Positions 42,346 through 51,889 are shown, counted from the first letter of the stretch. The stretch: DNA of 57,337 nt from Bacillus sp. IITD106 (GCF_019459225.1 NZ_JAIAZY010000029.1:1-57337), one strand, 5' to 3'. The notes: generated from the sequence alone by a model not told the origin. Numbers and translations: made by a program.

Positions 42346-42861
42346 ATGGCAGAAGAAAAAGCGCAAATGATGCAAGGGAAAAATAAAATTTTGTTATTCC
42401 GTCGTTTAGCTGATCAAAATACAGAAGCTGCAAAGCTAGTATTTCAAACGGAGCATACATTCTCTTATTCTCGTTCTTTGGACCGTATTGTTACAAAGGA
42501 CGGAACGATTATTAAGGTTGGGGAACTTGAAGCAGAAGTAAGCATCGAAGCGATACAAGCGAAAAAAGACCCAGTTGGTCAAATGTTGAGGGATGCAGCG
42601 ATTAAAGGTGAAAAATTAGAATTGTGGGAAGTTACAGTCGATGAAGATTTAAAACAAGGTGAAAAGTACCCTGCCGTTTATGCACAAGGGTATCTCGACT
42701 CATGGGAGAACGGAGCAGGGGCAGAAGATGAGTCTACCATTTCTTCAAACTTCATTGTAGAGCTAGAACCGCAATTCGGAATGGCTACATTGACAGACGA
42801 ACAGGAGTCCGCTGTTCAGTATGCATTCCGAGATGTAACTCCTGTAGCAAGTGGAGAATAA
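42346..42861 (+). CDS. Major tail tube protein
   Basis: 171 residues of the TP901-1/SPP1-type tail tube family: MMQGKNKILLFRRLADQNTEAAKLVFQTEHTFSYSRSLDRIVTKDGTI, beta-rich throughout with a C-terminal LTDEQESAVQYAFRDVTPV. TAGGAGG lies ahead. A terminator-like hairpin follows, common after abundant structural genes. Confidence 0.85.
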   Translation: MAEEKAQMMQGKNKILLFRRLADQNTEAAKLVFQTEHTFSYSRSLDRIVTKDGTIIKVGELEAEVSIEAIQAKKDPVGQMLRDAAIKGEKLELWEVTVDEDLKQGEKYPAVYAQGYLDSWENGAGAEDESTISSNFIVELEPQFGMATLTDEQESAVQYAFRDVTPVASGE

Positions 42862-42888
42862 GAGGGGATTTTATCCTCTCTTTTTTAT
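42861..42888 (+). terminator. Terminator-like hairpin after the major tail gene
   Basis: AGAGGGGAT pairs with ATCCTCTCT and a run of six T follows. It probably reduces read-through to the tail chaperone genes. Confidence 0.65.
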
Positions 42889-42919
42889 TTTGTCTAATTA
42901 TTGAAAGGTGGAATTATAG

Positions 42920-43282
42920 ATGGATTTATTGATTGGTGGAAAAGAATACACACTCGAATTTGGATTGAAATTTATTAATGAACTGGATAAGGCCTATACA
43001 CAAAGATTAAACGGTGTTGAATTTGGAATGGGTGTTGAATCAGCTATTACCTATTTAGCAATGGAAAATCCAACAGTTTTATATCAAATCATCAAGGCAG
43101 GAACATCGCATTTAAAAAGTGAGCCATCGAATGACGATATAGAGAAATTCTTAGTAGAACACGCTGAAAAAGGCACGCTCGAAAAACTATTTAAGGATAT
43201 TCAGGAGGCGATGGAGAAGGCGCCTTTTTTGAAACAAAAGATTCAAAACTTCAAGAAACAAGCAGCAGTGGCAAGCGAGTAA
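42920..43282 (+). CDS. Tail assembly chaperone, G protein
   Basis: The 120-residue protein (LLIGGKEYTLEFGLKFINELDKAYTQRLNGVEFGMGVESAITYLAMENPTVLYQIIKAGTSHL) resembles gpG-like chaperones of long-tailed phages. It acts with the frameshifted G-T product to chaperone the tape measure protein. The slippery site lies near its end at 43225-43231. Confidence 0.87.
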   Translation: MDLLIGGKEYTLEFGLKFINELDKAYTQRLNGVEFGMGVESAITYLAMENPTVLYQIIKAGTSHLKSEPSNDDIEKFLVEHAEKGTLEKLFKDIQEAMEKAPFLKQKIQNFKKQAAVASE

Positions 43283-43686
43283 AGAAACAAAGAAAAACAT
43301 CGAATGAAACTTATGAAGAAATCATCCTAAATTGTTTCCGTTATTTAGGTTTTACGAGTCTTTATGACATCGAAACTCTATCTCTTTATGAATATTCAAT
43401 GAGAATGAAAGCTTATCAACTCCAACAAGTGGACAAGCAATTGGACATGCATCTTCAAGCGTGGCTAAACCATCAAGTCACAGCTACCAAGGAAGTAGGA
43501 GCAGGAAAGAACGTAAAACAAGTACCTGTTTATAAAACTTTCAATGAGTTTTTTGATTATCAAAAAGCGTTGAAAGAGGTTGAAAAACCTAAAAGTAAAA
43601 TCACTCCACAAATGCGGAATATGGCTAGGATTGCATTTCTAGTCAATTCTGGAAAGGAGGTAAATATTGGAAACGTACAGTGTTGA
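43225..43686 (+). CDS. Tail assembly chaperone T extension, made by -1 frameshift
   Basis: The heptamer TTTTTTG (43225-43231) lies in the zero-frame codons CCT TTT TTG. After a -1 slip the frame stays open without a stop from 43228 through 43683, continuing as ETKDSKLQETSSS ... SLYDIETLSLYEYSMRMKAYQLQQ. The G-T fusion would be about 255 residues. The T part alone has no good start or binding site; an internal ATG at 43399 is probably not used. This G/GT arrangement just before the tape measure gene is a conserved feature of siphoviruses. Confidence 0.82.
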   Translation, partial: FFETKDSKLQETSSSGKRVKKQRKTSNETYEEIILNCFRYLGFTSLYDIETLSLYEYSMRMKAYQLQQVDKQLDMHLQAWLNHQVTATKEVGAGKNVKQVPVYKTFNEFFDYQKALKEVEKPKSKITPQMRNMARIAFLVNSGKEVNIGNVQC

Positions 43687-46324
43687 GGCATATCTCAAAG
43701 CAACCGGTGCTGACAAATTCGCCAACGCCTTCAAAAATGCTACTAAAAATGTCGAAGGATTGGAAAGGTCAACTGATAAAGCAGGACTGACCATCGGGAA
43801 GTTAGTAGCTGCCGCCGGAGTCACAGCGTTAGTCGCTAAAGGGTTCGGGATGGTCAAAGATTCCATCGGTAAAGCGTTTGGTCGTATTGACACAATGGAG
43901 CAATTTGAGCGTGTTATGACCACTTTAACAGGCTCATCTGATAAAGCAGCAGAGACGTTAGATAATGTCAGGGAAAAGGTAACAGGTACAGCTTATGGAC
44001 TTGATGTAGCAGCTCAATCCGTACAAGGCTTTGTTACTTCGAATATGAAAGTAGAAACAGCTACTAAGACATTTGGAGCATGGGCGGATGCTGTAGCGTT
44101 CTATGGTGATGGTACAAATGCAACTCTCGCAAGCGTAACGGATGCTTTAGCCAAAGCCACTGCAAAAGGTAAAATCCAAATGGACACGATGAACAGGCTT
44201 GCCGAAGCAGGAATCCCTGCCATGCAGATCTATGCAGATGCCACAGGGAAATCCGTCGAAGAAGTAGCGAAAATGATGGAAAAAGGGCAAATAAAGGCAG
44301 ACGAATTCCACAAAATCATGAATGATGCTTTGCTAAACGGCACAAAGAGTTTCAAGGGCATCGAGGGCGCCGCGAAAGAGGCAGGGGCATCATGGACAGG
44401 CTCTTTTGACAATATGAAAGCAGCTGTTACTCGTGGTGTTGTTTCGATAATCCAAAATATTGACAAAATGTTAAAGGATAACGGACTCCCTGATATGAGG
44501 GAAATGGTTGCTACGTTTGGGAAGAAGTTTGAAGAAGTGTTGAATAAGGCAGCGAACGCCATTCCTCCAATGGTTGAGAAGATCAAGGAAGTATATCGAA
44601 CGTTAGAGCCGTGGCTCCCTTTAATCAAGAACATCGTAATGGTAATCGGTTCGTTTATTGGAACGTTAGCAGTCATGAACACCTTACGAAACGCCTTCTT
44701 TGCTATAAGAACGGCTATCTTATCTATGAATGCAGCGTTACTTGCAAATCCAATTGGATTGATTGTAGCCGCCATAACAGCAGCGGCATTGCTTGTTTAT
44801 CTTTACTGGGAACCCATCTCTAAGTTTTTCATAGATTTATGGGAGAAAATCAAAATTTCTGGGATAGCAGCTTGGGAGTGGCTTAAACAAACTTGGGCCA
44901 ATACAGTAACATTTTTTATCAACGTTTGGTCCTCAACGATAGGATTCTTCTCAGATTTATGGTCAAAAATTGTTAATTTCGCAGTTTCGACTTGGGATGC
45001 AGTAAAAAATGCATGGTCATCAACAGTAGAGTTTTTTAAAAACGTTTGGAATCAAGCTGTAACGTTCTTTATTGACGTCGCGACATCTATTATCAACAAA
45101 GCGCTTGAAATATGGGACAACATAAGGAATGTCGTTTATTTCATCGCTGGGGCAATCGCCGGTCTATACATTCCAACTCTTGTTCGAATGGCTACATCAA
45201 CCATTCTTAATGCAGCACAAGTAGTAGCTTCTTGGATAAGTATGGCAACTACCGCAACGGTAAACGGCGCGAAAATCGCCGCACAATGGGTAGCGATGGC
45301 AGCAAGAGCTACTTGGTCAGCAACCGTTCAGACTGTTCAGGCTATCCCTGGTATCGTAGCTGGTTTTGTTAGATTAGTTATATCTGCTACAACAACTGCC
45401 GCGAGAGTTGCAGCACAATGGACGATTATGACAGCAAGAGCAACGTGGTCCGCGACGGTACAAGCAGCACAAGCGATACCAAAAATTATCGCCGGATTCG
45501 CACGAATGGCAGTACAAGCAGCGGTTAATGGTGCAAAAGTGGTTAATCAATGGGCGCTTATGGCTTCAATGGCAATTAAAAATGCAGCTATTCAAGTTGC
45601 TCAGATCGGTGCGATGGTCGCTAAATGGGCTGTATTGGGAGTTCAATCTTTGTTACATGCGGCGAAAGTAGCGGCAGCTTGGTTGATTGCTATGGGTCCG
45701 GTTGCGATTGTAACTGCACTGGTAGTCGGATTAGTCGCACTAATCATTGCAAATTGGAGTAAAGTGAAAACCGCCACGGTCAATGCTTGGAATTCGGTTA
45801 AAGATGCCATTTCTAACGGGTTAAACGCAGCTTATAAATTTGTTGTTGGTTTCGCAGTGAAATTCGTGAGTGCTGGAAGAAACATCGTATTGAGCATCGC
45901 AAAAGGGATAACGTCTGCAATTGGAGCAGTGACAAGCGCTATTGGGAATGTGACTAAAAGGATACGTAATTTCCTTCCGTTCTCCCCTGCTAAAGAGGGT
46001 GCTTTACGGGACATTATGAAAATCCAAATAGGAGAGTCAATTGCGAAATCTATCGATAAGGGGAAAAACGTTGCTGTTCGATCGATGGCTAATTTATCTA
46101 ATGCCATTAATGGAGAAATGCCAGTAGTTGACATCGCCGGGAACGTTGCCAGTATCAACTCTTTAGCTAGCAGACAATTCGAAAATCATTTAACAAGCGA
46201 GTTGACTGTTAATAAACAGCCTGCATATATCAACCTTACTTTAGGTGGAACGAACTTCAAGGCGTTTGTACAAGATATTACCAGAGAACAAGATTTCGAG
46301 TTAGAAAGAAATAGAAGTTTTTAA
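43667..46324 (+). CDS. Tail tape measure protein
   Basis: The 885-residue protein determines tail length. It starts at a TTG with AAAGGAGG ahead and overlaps the T frame. An N-terminal TP901-type core (EQFERVMTTLTGSSDKAAETLDNVREKVTGTAYGLDVAAQSVQGFV) is followed by several membrane-like stretches (IVMVIGSFIGTLAVM, IGLIVAAITAAALLVYLYW, MGPVAIVTALVVGLVALIIANW). There are also repeated Trp-rich units of about 40-55 residues (ARATWSATVQ occurs twice). The repeats suggest length growth by internal duplication. Confidence 0.93.
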   Translation: METYSVEAYLKATGADKFANAFKNATKNVEGLERSTDKAGLTIGKLVAAAGVTALVAKGFGMVKDSIGKAFGRIDTMEQFERVMTTLTGSSDKAAETLDNVREKVTGTAYGLDVAAQSVQGFVTSNMKVETATKTFGAWADAVAFYGDGTNATLASVTDALAKATAKGKIQMDTMNRLAEAGIPAMQIYADATGKSVEEVAKMMEKGQIKADEFHKIMNDALLNGTKSFKGIEGAAKEAGASWTGSFDNMKAAVTRGVVSIIQNIDKMLKDNGLPDMREMVATFGKKFEEVLNKAANAIPPMVEKIKEVYRTLEPWLPLIKNIVMVIGSFIGTLAVMNTLRNAFFAIRTAILSMNAALLANPIGLIVAAITAAALLVYLYWEPISKFFIDLWEKIKISGIAAWEWLKQTWANTVTFFINVWSSTIGFFSDLWSKIVNFAVSTWDAVKNAWSSTVEFFKNVWNQAVTFFIDVATSIINKALEIWDNIRNVVYFIAGAIAGLYIPTLVRMATSTILNAAQVVASWISMATTATVNGAKIAAQWVAMAARATWSATVQTVQAIPGIVAGFVRLVISATTTAARVAAQWTIMTARATWSATVQAAQAIPKIIAGFARMAVQAAVNGAKVVNQWALMASMAIKNAAIQVAQIGAMVAKWAVLGVQSLLHAAKVAAAWLIAMGPVAIVTALVVGLVALIIANWSKVKTATVNAWNSVKDAISNGLNAAYKFVVGFAVKFVSAGRNIVLSIAKGITSAIGAVTSAIGNVTKRIRNFLPFSPAKEGALRDIMKIQIGESIAKSIDKGKNVAVRSMANLSNAINGEMPVVDIAGNVASINSLASRQFENHLTSELTVNKQPAYINLTLGGTNFKAFVQDITREQDFELERNRSF

Positions 46325-46337
46325 TGGAGGTGCTTTT

Positions 46338-48479
46338 ATGTACGGTTTTGTAGATGCAGTTGCAGGAAGTGGTACAGGAAGCACTTCCATGTCTATTCAA
46401 ACGATTTTTAATGGGATTAACCTCGATGAATCTTTAACAGATTCCAATGGGAGTTTTATTACACTGACTGTCAGCGGTAGGAGTGTCATTAAACATAGAA
46501 TAAACACAATCCCAGTACCAGGTCGAGATGGTTTGATTGAAGATGGGTACACAATGGATGCACGGGAGATTACAGTTAAATATAAAATTGCTGATAAAAC
46601 GAATGAAGGGTTCAGAAAACGTTATGATCGATTGAACGCTTTATTAGTAGGACAAAGAAAGATTCTTGAATTTACAGATGAAGATGCAATTTTTTATGCG
46701 ACCATGTTAGAAAACGACGTTCCTGAAGAAGATTCAAACGAGTTAGTGGGGAGGATTACTTTTCTTTGTTCCGACCCCTACAAATACGGTCCCGAACGCA
46801 CCGCAAACTGGCCATCGCAACAAACTTCCATCGCGAATTTCGTGGGGAAAGTATCGGGTAGTACGGTGGAGAATCCGCATCTCATGAAATACATTTTTAA
46901 TACAAATGGGGATCTTTCCGTTTTACAACCACCACCATATTTTACTCAAGAGAGCCAAGTTTACTACAATGTTGTAGACAAACTCGATGGGAAATTATTT
47001 GATGCTATACAAAGAACACAAAATGGACATAGGGCACAAGTGCCTTTTTCTTTTAACCTAATCGCTCACGTCGAGCGTAAATATAATATAACCCTCACGG
47101 GAACGACGGCGGAAAAGGTGGCATGGTTAAAAGCGAATGTAAAAAAATTGACGTGTAATTGGTTTGGGCGAGGTAGTGGTCCGAGTGGGAATAGAGCTAC
47201 ACTTGCTGTTTGGAGAACAGATACAAGCGCGTGGTTAGATGGGAGAAGTACAACTAATAGCTCAATCACTAGAGTCGCATATTCTTCCAGTGATTTTTCT
47301 GCAAATCCTATTACATCCATGAACGCACTAGTTGATTCCAACGGCTTCGTCCACTTTCTAGCCCACGCTGAAGCATCAAACGGCACGATAGCAAGCCGAA
47401 TCGAAACAGACTATGTTGATTTGGAAGTCGAAGCCTTATTACCACAACTGCCATTAGTCATCAACAACGAGGGCACAGCACCAACCTTCCCAACCATCGA
47501 AGTAAAACTTAAAAAAGATACTCCTTTCGTCTCGGTTGGAAATGGTGAAGACGACATCAACATGATTGGACAAATTCCCGATGCGGATGAACCTGTGTAT
47601 GAGAAATTTCAAAATATCTTAACTGATACTTTACAATCAACTGTCGGCTGGACAAAGGTTAACTTTACACCTTTTACAGGTGCAATCACAGATGGAACGA
47701 TTATCGGGGATACCCAAGGCTTTGTACCATCGAACTATGGCTATGTATCTGGCATGGAATGGCATGGGCCGGCACTAACAAAAAGCCTAGGACAGACTTT
47801 GCAAGACTTTTATTTACACTTAACAGCTTTCCAACGTGCAACAGATCCAGCAAGTGTAGGACGTGTTGAGGCGTACGCTTTGGATAATACGAACAAGCCT
47901 GTGTGCTCTGTTCATTTTGTTAAGGATTTTTACGGTAAGATAACTCGACCTGAAATCATTCTGTATGATGCAAATGGTGTACCTAAAAAAATATTATCTT
48001 TTAAAGGGAATCAAGTTCAGGATTGGACAGATTTATATGGCTATATCTCCATTATAAGGGAAGGTCAAAGGTTTATTGCACAAGCTGAACGTTCAAGAGG
48101 TCTGTTTGGTGGTGTGATTGATCGCCGAGTAGAGTTATTCCATGATGTTCAAAACAAATATCAGCGTCCGATTGTATCTGTCTCGATTGCGTTTCAAGCT
48201 TATCGAACCAATCCAACATTAAACCGTAACCGAGCTGCTAGACTATCAGTAGATAAAATCAACCAACAGCAAGGCGTGCCATATATCGGTAAGGCAGGAG
48301 ACATTATCACCTTTAATCATGTGGATGATATTATCTTGAAAAATGGGATTGATGTTAAGGGCGAAAAAGCGTTTATTGGGGATTATTTTGAATTAAAAAG
48401 TGGTCAAAATGTGCTTATAGCCGAACCATCAGATGCGATCGAGAGCATGAATGTGAGGTGGCCTGAAAAGTTTAGGTAG
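46338..48479 (+). CDS. Distal tail protein Dit with large C-terminal extension
   Basis: The N-terminal ~170 residues are a Dit domain (IFNGINLDESLTDSNGSFITLTVSGRS ... IPVPGRDGLIEDGYTMDAREITVKYKI ... GRITFLCSDPYKYGPE). Classical Dit proteins are about 250 residues; this one is 713. The extra part is beta-rich and includes a VNNEGTAPTFPTIEV-like gpP galectin strand region and a segment at about 430-640 that may bind carbohydrate. Such evolved Dit proteins carry host-binding modules. It starts at an ATG with GGAGG ahead. Confidence 0.85.
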   Translation: MYGFVDAVAGSGTGSTSMSIQTIFNGINLDESLTDSNGSFITLTVSGRSVIKHRINTIPVPGRDGLIEDGYTMDAREITVKYKIADKTNEGFRKRYDRLNALLVGQRKILEFTDEDAIFYATMLENDVPEEDSNELVGRITFLCSDPYKYGPERTANWPSQQTSIANFVGKVSGSTVENPHLMKYIFNTNGDLSVLQPPPYFTQESQVYYNVVDKLDGKLFDAIQRTQNGHRAQVPFSFNLIAHVERKYNITLTGTTAEKVAWLKANVKKLTCNWFGRGSGPSGNRATLAVWRTDTSAWLDGRSTTNSSITRVAYSSSDFSANPITSMNALVDSNGFVHFLAHAEASNGTIASRIETDYVDLEVEALLPQLPLVINNEGTAPTFPTIEVKLKKDTPFVSVGNGEDDINMIGQIPDADEPVYEKFQNILTDTLQSTVGWTKVNFTPFTGAITDGTIIGDTQGFVPSNYGYVSGMEWHGPALTKSLGQTLQDFYLHLTAFQRATDPASVGRVEAYALDNTNKPVCSVHFVKDFYGKITRPEIILYDANGVPKKILSFKGNQVQDWTDLYGYISIIREGQRFIAQAERSRGLFGGVIDRRVELFHDVQNKYQRPIVSVSIAFQAYRTNPTLNRNRAARLSVDKINQQQGVPYIGKAGDIITFNHVDDIILKNGIDVKGEKAFIGDYFELKSGQNVLIAEPSDAIESMNVRWPEKFR

Positions 48480-48517
48480 AAGGGAGTCGAATGTGGGGTT
48501 CGACTCCTAGAAAACTA

Positions 48518-48715
48518 CTAAAAATGACGCATGCGATCTTCGTTAAATTTTTGAAGTTCGGTGATATTTTCAGTTAAATATTTTATGACCGAAGAATCAC
48601 TTAAAATGTTTACAAAACTAGCAGCAAGAGCTTCTTCTAATTCCGGATTGTTCACTTTGTGATCTTGAAAAGCTTTATTAATGGCTTTTTTTATGTTTCC
48701 TTCTGCATAGTACAT
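48518..48715 (-). CDS. Antisense-oriented small gene within the tail module
   Basis: 65 residues. On the minus strand AAAGGAGGGT precedes the ATG at an ideal distance, and TATGAT lies about 30 bases further upstream as a possible -10. The protein is helical and acidic/basic mixed (AEGNIKKAINKAFQDHKVNNPELEEALAASFVNIL). It reads against the whole late operon, the mark of a moron that can be expressed in the lysogen. The family is unknown. Confidence 0.65.
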   Translation of the reverse strand: MYYAEGNIKKAINKAFQDHKVNNPELEEALAASFVNILSDSSVIKYLTENITELQKFNEDRMRHF

Positions 48716-48766
48716 TTGTTACCCTCCTTTCTCTATAAAAATCTTATCATAAAGAGGTGGAAAAAT

Positions 48767-48949
48767 ATGTTTGTTACTAGAAAAAGATTCAATAAAACCG
48801 TTAGTGATTTGCTAGAATCTATGGATTACGAAAGGCGAAGAGCCATCGATGAAGCCGAAGCGCGTATCAAATTTGAATATCTATCAGAAATCTACGGAAA
48901 GTTAAACAGACTAAACGAACGCATTAAGCAGCTAGAAGAAAGAAAGTGA
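48767..48949 (+). CDS. Small coiled-coil phage protein
   Basis: 60 residues (VTRKRFNKTVSDLLESMDYERRRAIDEAEARIKFEYLSEIYGKLNRLNERIKQLEERK), one long charged helix. AGAGGTGG precedes the ATG at 48767; the longer frame from 48659 is rejected because it runs through the antisense gene. Confidence 0.65.
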   Translation: MFVTRKRFNKTVSDLLESMDYERRRAIDEAEARIKFEYLSEIYGKLNRLNERIKQLEERK

Positions 48950-48953
48950 TAGC

Positions 48954-51182
48954 ATGGCGATAATCCACGTACTAGATAAGCAGACCGATGACATCATCGA
49001 AACCTTAAATAATGAAAAAGGCGAATATACAGATGCTGAAAAAATAGATTCCCTTGAAAATAAAAATACTTTTGATTTTACAGCCCTTAAAAAATTTGAT
49101 GTTTTACAGAAAAGAAACCGACTACTCGTAGATGATGTGGACGGTTTTTTTAGTGAGTATATTATTTTTTACGCAGAACAATACAAACGCCATGAAAAGC
49201 TAGTAAAAGGGAATGCCAGTTTTATTGATTTGCAAAAAGCCAAAGTCATCGAACCGCAAAAGCTAGAAGGGCAGACTCCACAGACATCCGCACAGTTCGC
49301 CTTGAATGGTACAGAGTGGCAAGTGGGTGATATTGATTTTGTAAATATACGTTCCATCACGATTGAAAACTACACAGATCCTTACAATCTACTAAAGCTG
49401 ATCGCTTCCACATTTGAATTGGAAATACGATTCCGCGTAGAGGTTAAAGGCGGTAAAATTATTGGTCGTTATGTTGACATGAAAAAACAGATTGCAGGAT
49501 TTGAGGGTAAGGAGATTGTATTCGGCAAGGATTTAATCGGTATCCGTCGTATTGAGGATGCGACAAATATTGTTACAGCGTTGCTTGGTGTAGGGCCTGA
49601 ACGTGAAGATGGTACTCGTTTAACTGTTTTGGTTGAAAACGAAGAAGCTCGTCAACGATGGGGGAGACGTGGACAACATCTAATCCAAGTATATGAGCCA
49701 GAATCATCCGACCAAAACATGACGGAATCTCGTTTACGAACCCTTACAGAAAACGAATTAGAAAAACGCATCGATGCAGCTGTTTCGTACGAGTGCGAAG
49801 CTGTCTCGTTAGAACATATTTTTGGACACTCCCACGAACGCATCAGGCTTGGACAGACAGTGCGCATCAAAGATGATGGGTATAATCCTCCTTTGTACCT
49901 CGAAGCACGTATACGAGAGACGAAGGAAGACCCTGCCACTCGAAAAATACTAAACTTTAATATTGGTAATTTTATTGAGTATAAAAAAGAGGACCTTGAA
50001 AAACAGGTTGCTTTGCTTAGAAAAGTCATTGCGCAAAAGGTATCAGATTCAAAGTTAGCACAAGCCATAGAACTTGCGGAACAACAAGCGACTGAAAAAG
50101 CACAATTGGCTGAACAAAATGCAAAAGATTATGCGGATTATCAAGATGTAACGGTATATCAAGATTCCACTATTTACGCTGAACAAGTAGCTAAAAATAA
50201 GGCAGACGAGGCAAAAACAGAAGCCATCGATACTGCTAGACAAGATGCCACTGAAAAAGCTAGTAACGCCGAACAAAACGCAAAAGATTTTGCAGAATTA
50301 GTAAGCGAACAAGCTTACCATGATGCATTGGAAGACGCCGAATCATATGTAGACGATAACGCGCTTATAAAAAATAAGTTGTACAACGGCTTAAAATGGA
50401 GTGAGTCAGAAGGTTTAATAGTCGAACGTTTAGATGGATTGGTAAGGTCAGTCATGAGTGGTACCGATGGGTTTAAAGTGCAAGTCAAAGATGGCACGAA
50501 TTGGAAAGATATGTTTTACGTGGATTCAAACGGTGATGTAAAATTCGCGGGACATTTAGAAGGGGCGACTGGAAGTTTTGGTGGAAGGCTCACTTCCCCT
50601 ATGTTAATCATAGGTCCTGATACTCCCGACTTAACAGCCCATCTAGATGGGCTTACAGGTGCCCGTTTCAAGATGATTGAGCGAGTAACGGATAATGTGT
50701 ATAGATTCATAGACGATTTCATCATAGAGGTAGGACAAGGTAACGTAAAATTCAAGGCTGATTCAAACACAAGAAAATATGGTTTTTCTTTTCAAAGCCT
50801 AGTTTCCGATAGCTTTTATACAGAAGACTTTAGCCAAATGGGGACAATAAACCGTATTGTAATGGAAGTGTCAGCAAATAGCGGGAACGGCGTTGTTAAC
50901 TATATAACAGGTAGTTCTTTCGTGGAAGAGATTCGTTCTGCTGCAGAAGGTTTTACCATATTCTTAAGGAATGTTCCTGACGGGGCCAAAATTTCCATGA
51001 GCCAAGAGCTGAGTAGTTCGAATGGCTTGGTTGTAGGTGGTACAAGTATAAATCCTTATATATATGCACGGACCATGTCTCAATATCAGATGGTCGTAGG
51101 TCTTCGATCAGGCGTATCATCTGGTCATATCCCTTGGAATACAGTATCTGCAGGTACATTACTTGTGATTATAAGCTGGTAG
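48954..51182 (+). CDS. Tail-associated protein Tal (prophage endopeptidase tail family)
   Basis: The 742-residue protein has an N-terminal ~350 residues that form the gp27-like tail hub (VLDKQTDDIIETLNNEKG ... WQVGDIDFVNIRSITIENYTDPYNLLKLIASTFELEIRF ... LGQTVRIKDDGYNPPLYLEARIRETKEDP). A coiled coil with Ala/Glu/Gln repeats follows (AIELAEQQATEKAQLAEQNAKDYADYQD, and a second AEQNAKDFAE copy), then a beta-rich C-terminal receptor-binding part. It forms the tail tip below Dit and contacts the host surface. Confidence 0.88.
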   Translation: MAIIHVLDKQTDDIIETLNNEKGEYTDAEKIDSLENKNTFDFTALKKFDVLQKRNRLLVDDVDGFFSEYIIFYAEQYKRHEKLVKGNASFIDLQKAKVIEPQKLEGQTPQTSAQFALNGTEWQVGDIDFVNIRSITIENYTDPYNLLKLIASTFELEIRFRVEVKGGKIIGRYVDMKKQIAGFEGKEIVFGKDLIGIRRIEDATNIVTALLGVGPEREDGTRLTVLVENEEARQRWGRRGQHLIQVYEPESSDQNMTESRLRTLTENELEKRIDAAVSYECEAVSLEHIFGHSHERIRLGQTVRIKDDGYNPPLYLEARIRETKEDPATRKILNFNIGNFIEYKKEDLEKQVALLRKVIAQKVSDSKLAQAIELAEQQATEKAQLAEQNAKDYADYQDVTVYQDSTIYAEQVAKNKADEAKTEAIDTARQDATEKASNAEQNAKDFAELVSEQAYHDALEDAESYVDDNALIKNKLYNGLKWSESEGLIVERLDGLVRSVMSGTDGFKVQVKDGTNWKDMFYVDSNGDVKFAGHLEGATGSFGGRLTSPMLIIGPDTPDLTAHLDGLTGARFKMIERVTDNVYRFIDDFIIEVGQGNVKFKADSNTRKYGFSFQSLVSDSFYTEDFSQMGTINRIVMEVSANSGNGVVNYITGSSFVEEIRSAAEGFTIFLRNVPDGAKISMSQELSSSNGLVVGGTSINPYIYARTMSQYQMVVGLRSGVSSGHIPWNTVSAGTLLVIISW

Positions 51183-51190
51183 GTGATTAA

Positions 51191-51490
51191 ATGCGAAAAG
51201 TAACATTTGACGAAGAAGGAAATATCGTAGCATCTTATCCAGAGGATGAAGATGATGTTAAAGGATATGAATGGATTGCAGTCGATGAAAACATCGTTGA
51301 GAAAATCATGCAGAATCCACGTGGGTTTAAGGTTGTCGATGGGGAAGTCGTGGAGACTGGATATGAGGTAGAGATTATTGATCAACCTGATGAGATTGAG
51401 AGATTGAAAGAAAAAATTGCAATGCAAGATACAGTGATTGAAGAGTTAATATTTACGATTATTCCCGAATTAACAGGAGGAGGAATGTAA
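51191..51490 (+). CDS. Hypothetical tail-region protein
   Basis: The 99-residue acidic protein (VTFDEEGNIVASYPEDEDDVKGYEWIAVDENIVEKI) ends in a helix and a Gly-rich tail, resembling short proteins found after Tal/fibre genes (XkdW-like position). The function is unknown. Confidence 0.6.
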   Translation: MRKVTFDEEGNIVASYPEDEDDVKGYEWIAVDENIVEKIMQNPRGFKVVDGEVVETGYEVEIIDQPDEIERLKEKIAMQDTVIEELIFTIIPELTGGGM

Positions 51491-51636
51491 TGATGGCTAT
51501 GTATATCGCTACAAAAATTATGGATGGTAACCAAGACTACAAATATGTTTTTAGTGTTTCTTTGTATAAACGTTATCAAGATGATGTGGATGCTATCTTA
51601 ATTGGTGAGGGTAAGCAGGATTTGATTAAACGGTAA
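51490..51636 (+). CDS. Hypothetical small phage protein
   Basis: 48 residues, start overlapping the previous stop (TAATG), preceded by AGGAGGA. The product (YIATKIMDGNQDYKYVFSVSLYKRYQDDVDAILIGEGKQDLIKR) is a small alpha-beta protein with no recognised family. Confidence 0.55.
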   Translation: MMAMYIATKIMDGNQDYKYVFSVSLYKRYQDDVDAILIGEGKQDLIKR

Positions 51637-51697
51637 TTTAAATAAAGGAAATTATCCTTTCTTGTCGAATGGAGTAGACGAGAGAGGAGGGATACTA

Positions 51698-51883
51698 TTG
51701 AAGCTAAGGTACAATTTTAAAGATGGAAGAATCTTGGAAGAAGATTCACCCAATGATGAGGTAGGAGTTGCAGAATTATTTAAAATTATAGTCAGAGGGA
51801 AAAATAATAATGCAAAAATAACTGCGGCTAATGCCACTTTAAGGTATGAAGATGTGCAATCTGTTGAATTAGTTTTTGATTGA
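51698..51883 (+). CDS. Hypothetical small phage protein
   Basis: 61 residues from a TTG with GAGGAGGG ahead (MKLRYNFKDGRILEEDSPNDEVGVAELFKIIVRGKNNNAKITAANATLRYEDVQSVELVF). Likely all-beta. The frame from 51662 is rejected on start context. No family. Confidence 0.55.
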   Translation: MKLRYNFKDGRILEEDSPNDEVGVAELFKIIVRGKNNNAKITAANATLRYEDVQSVELVFD

Positions 51884-51889
51884 TTCGAA

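Noticed and set aside
43399-43686. Independent gene downstream of the tail chaperone
   Set aside because: The frame is open upstream to the slippery heptamer and lacks a ribosome binding site at 43399, so it is the frameshift extension.
44230-44775. 181-codon minus-strand frame in the tape measure gene
   Set aside because: A shadow of the long tape measure ORF without start signals.
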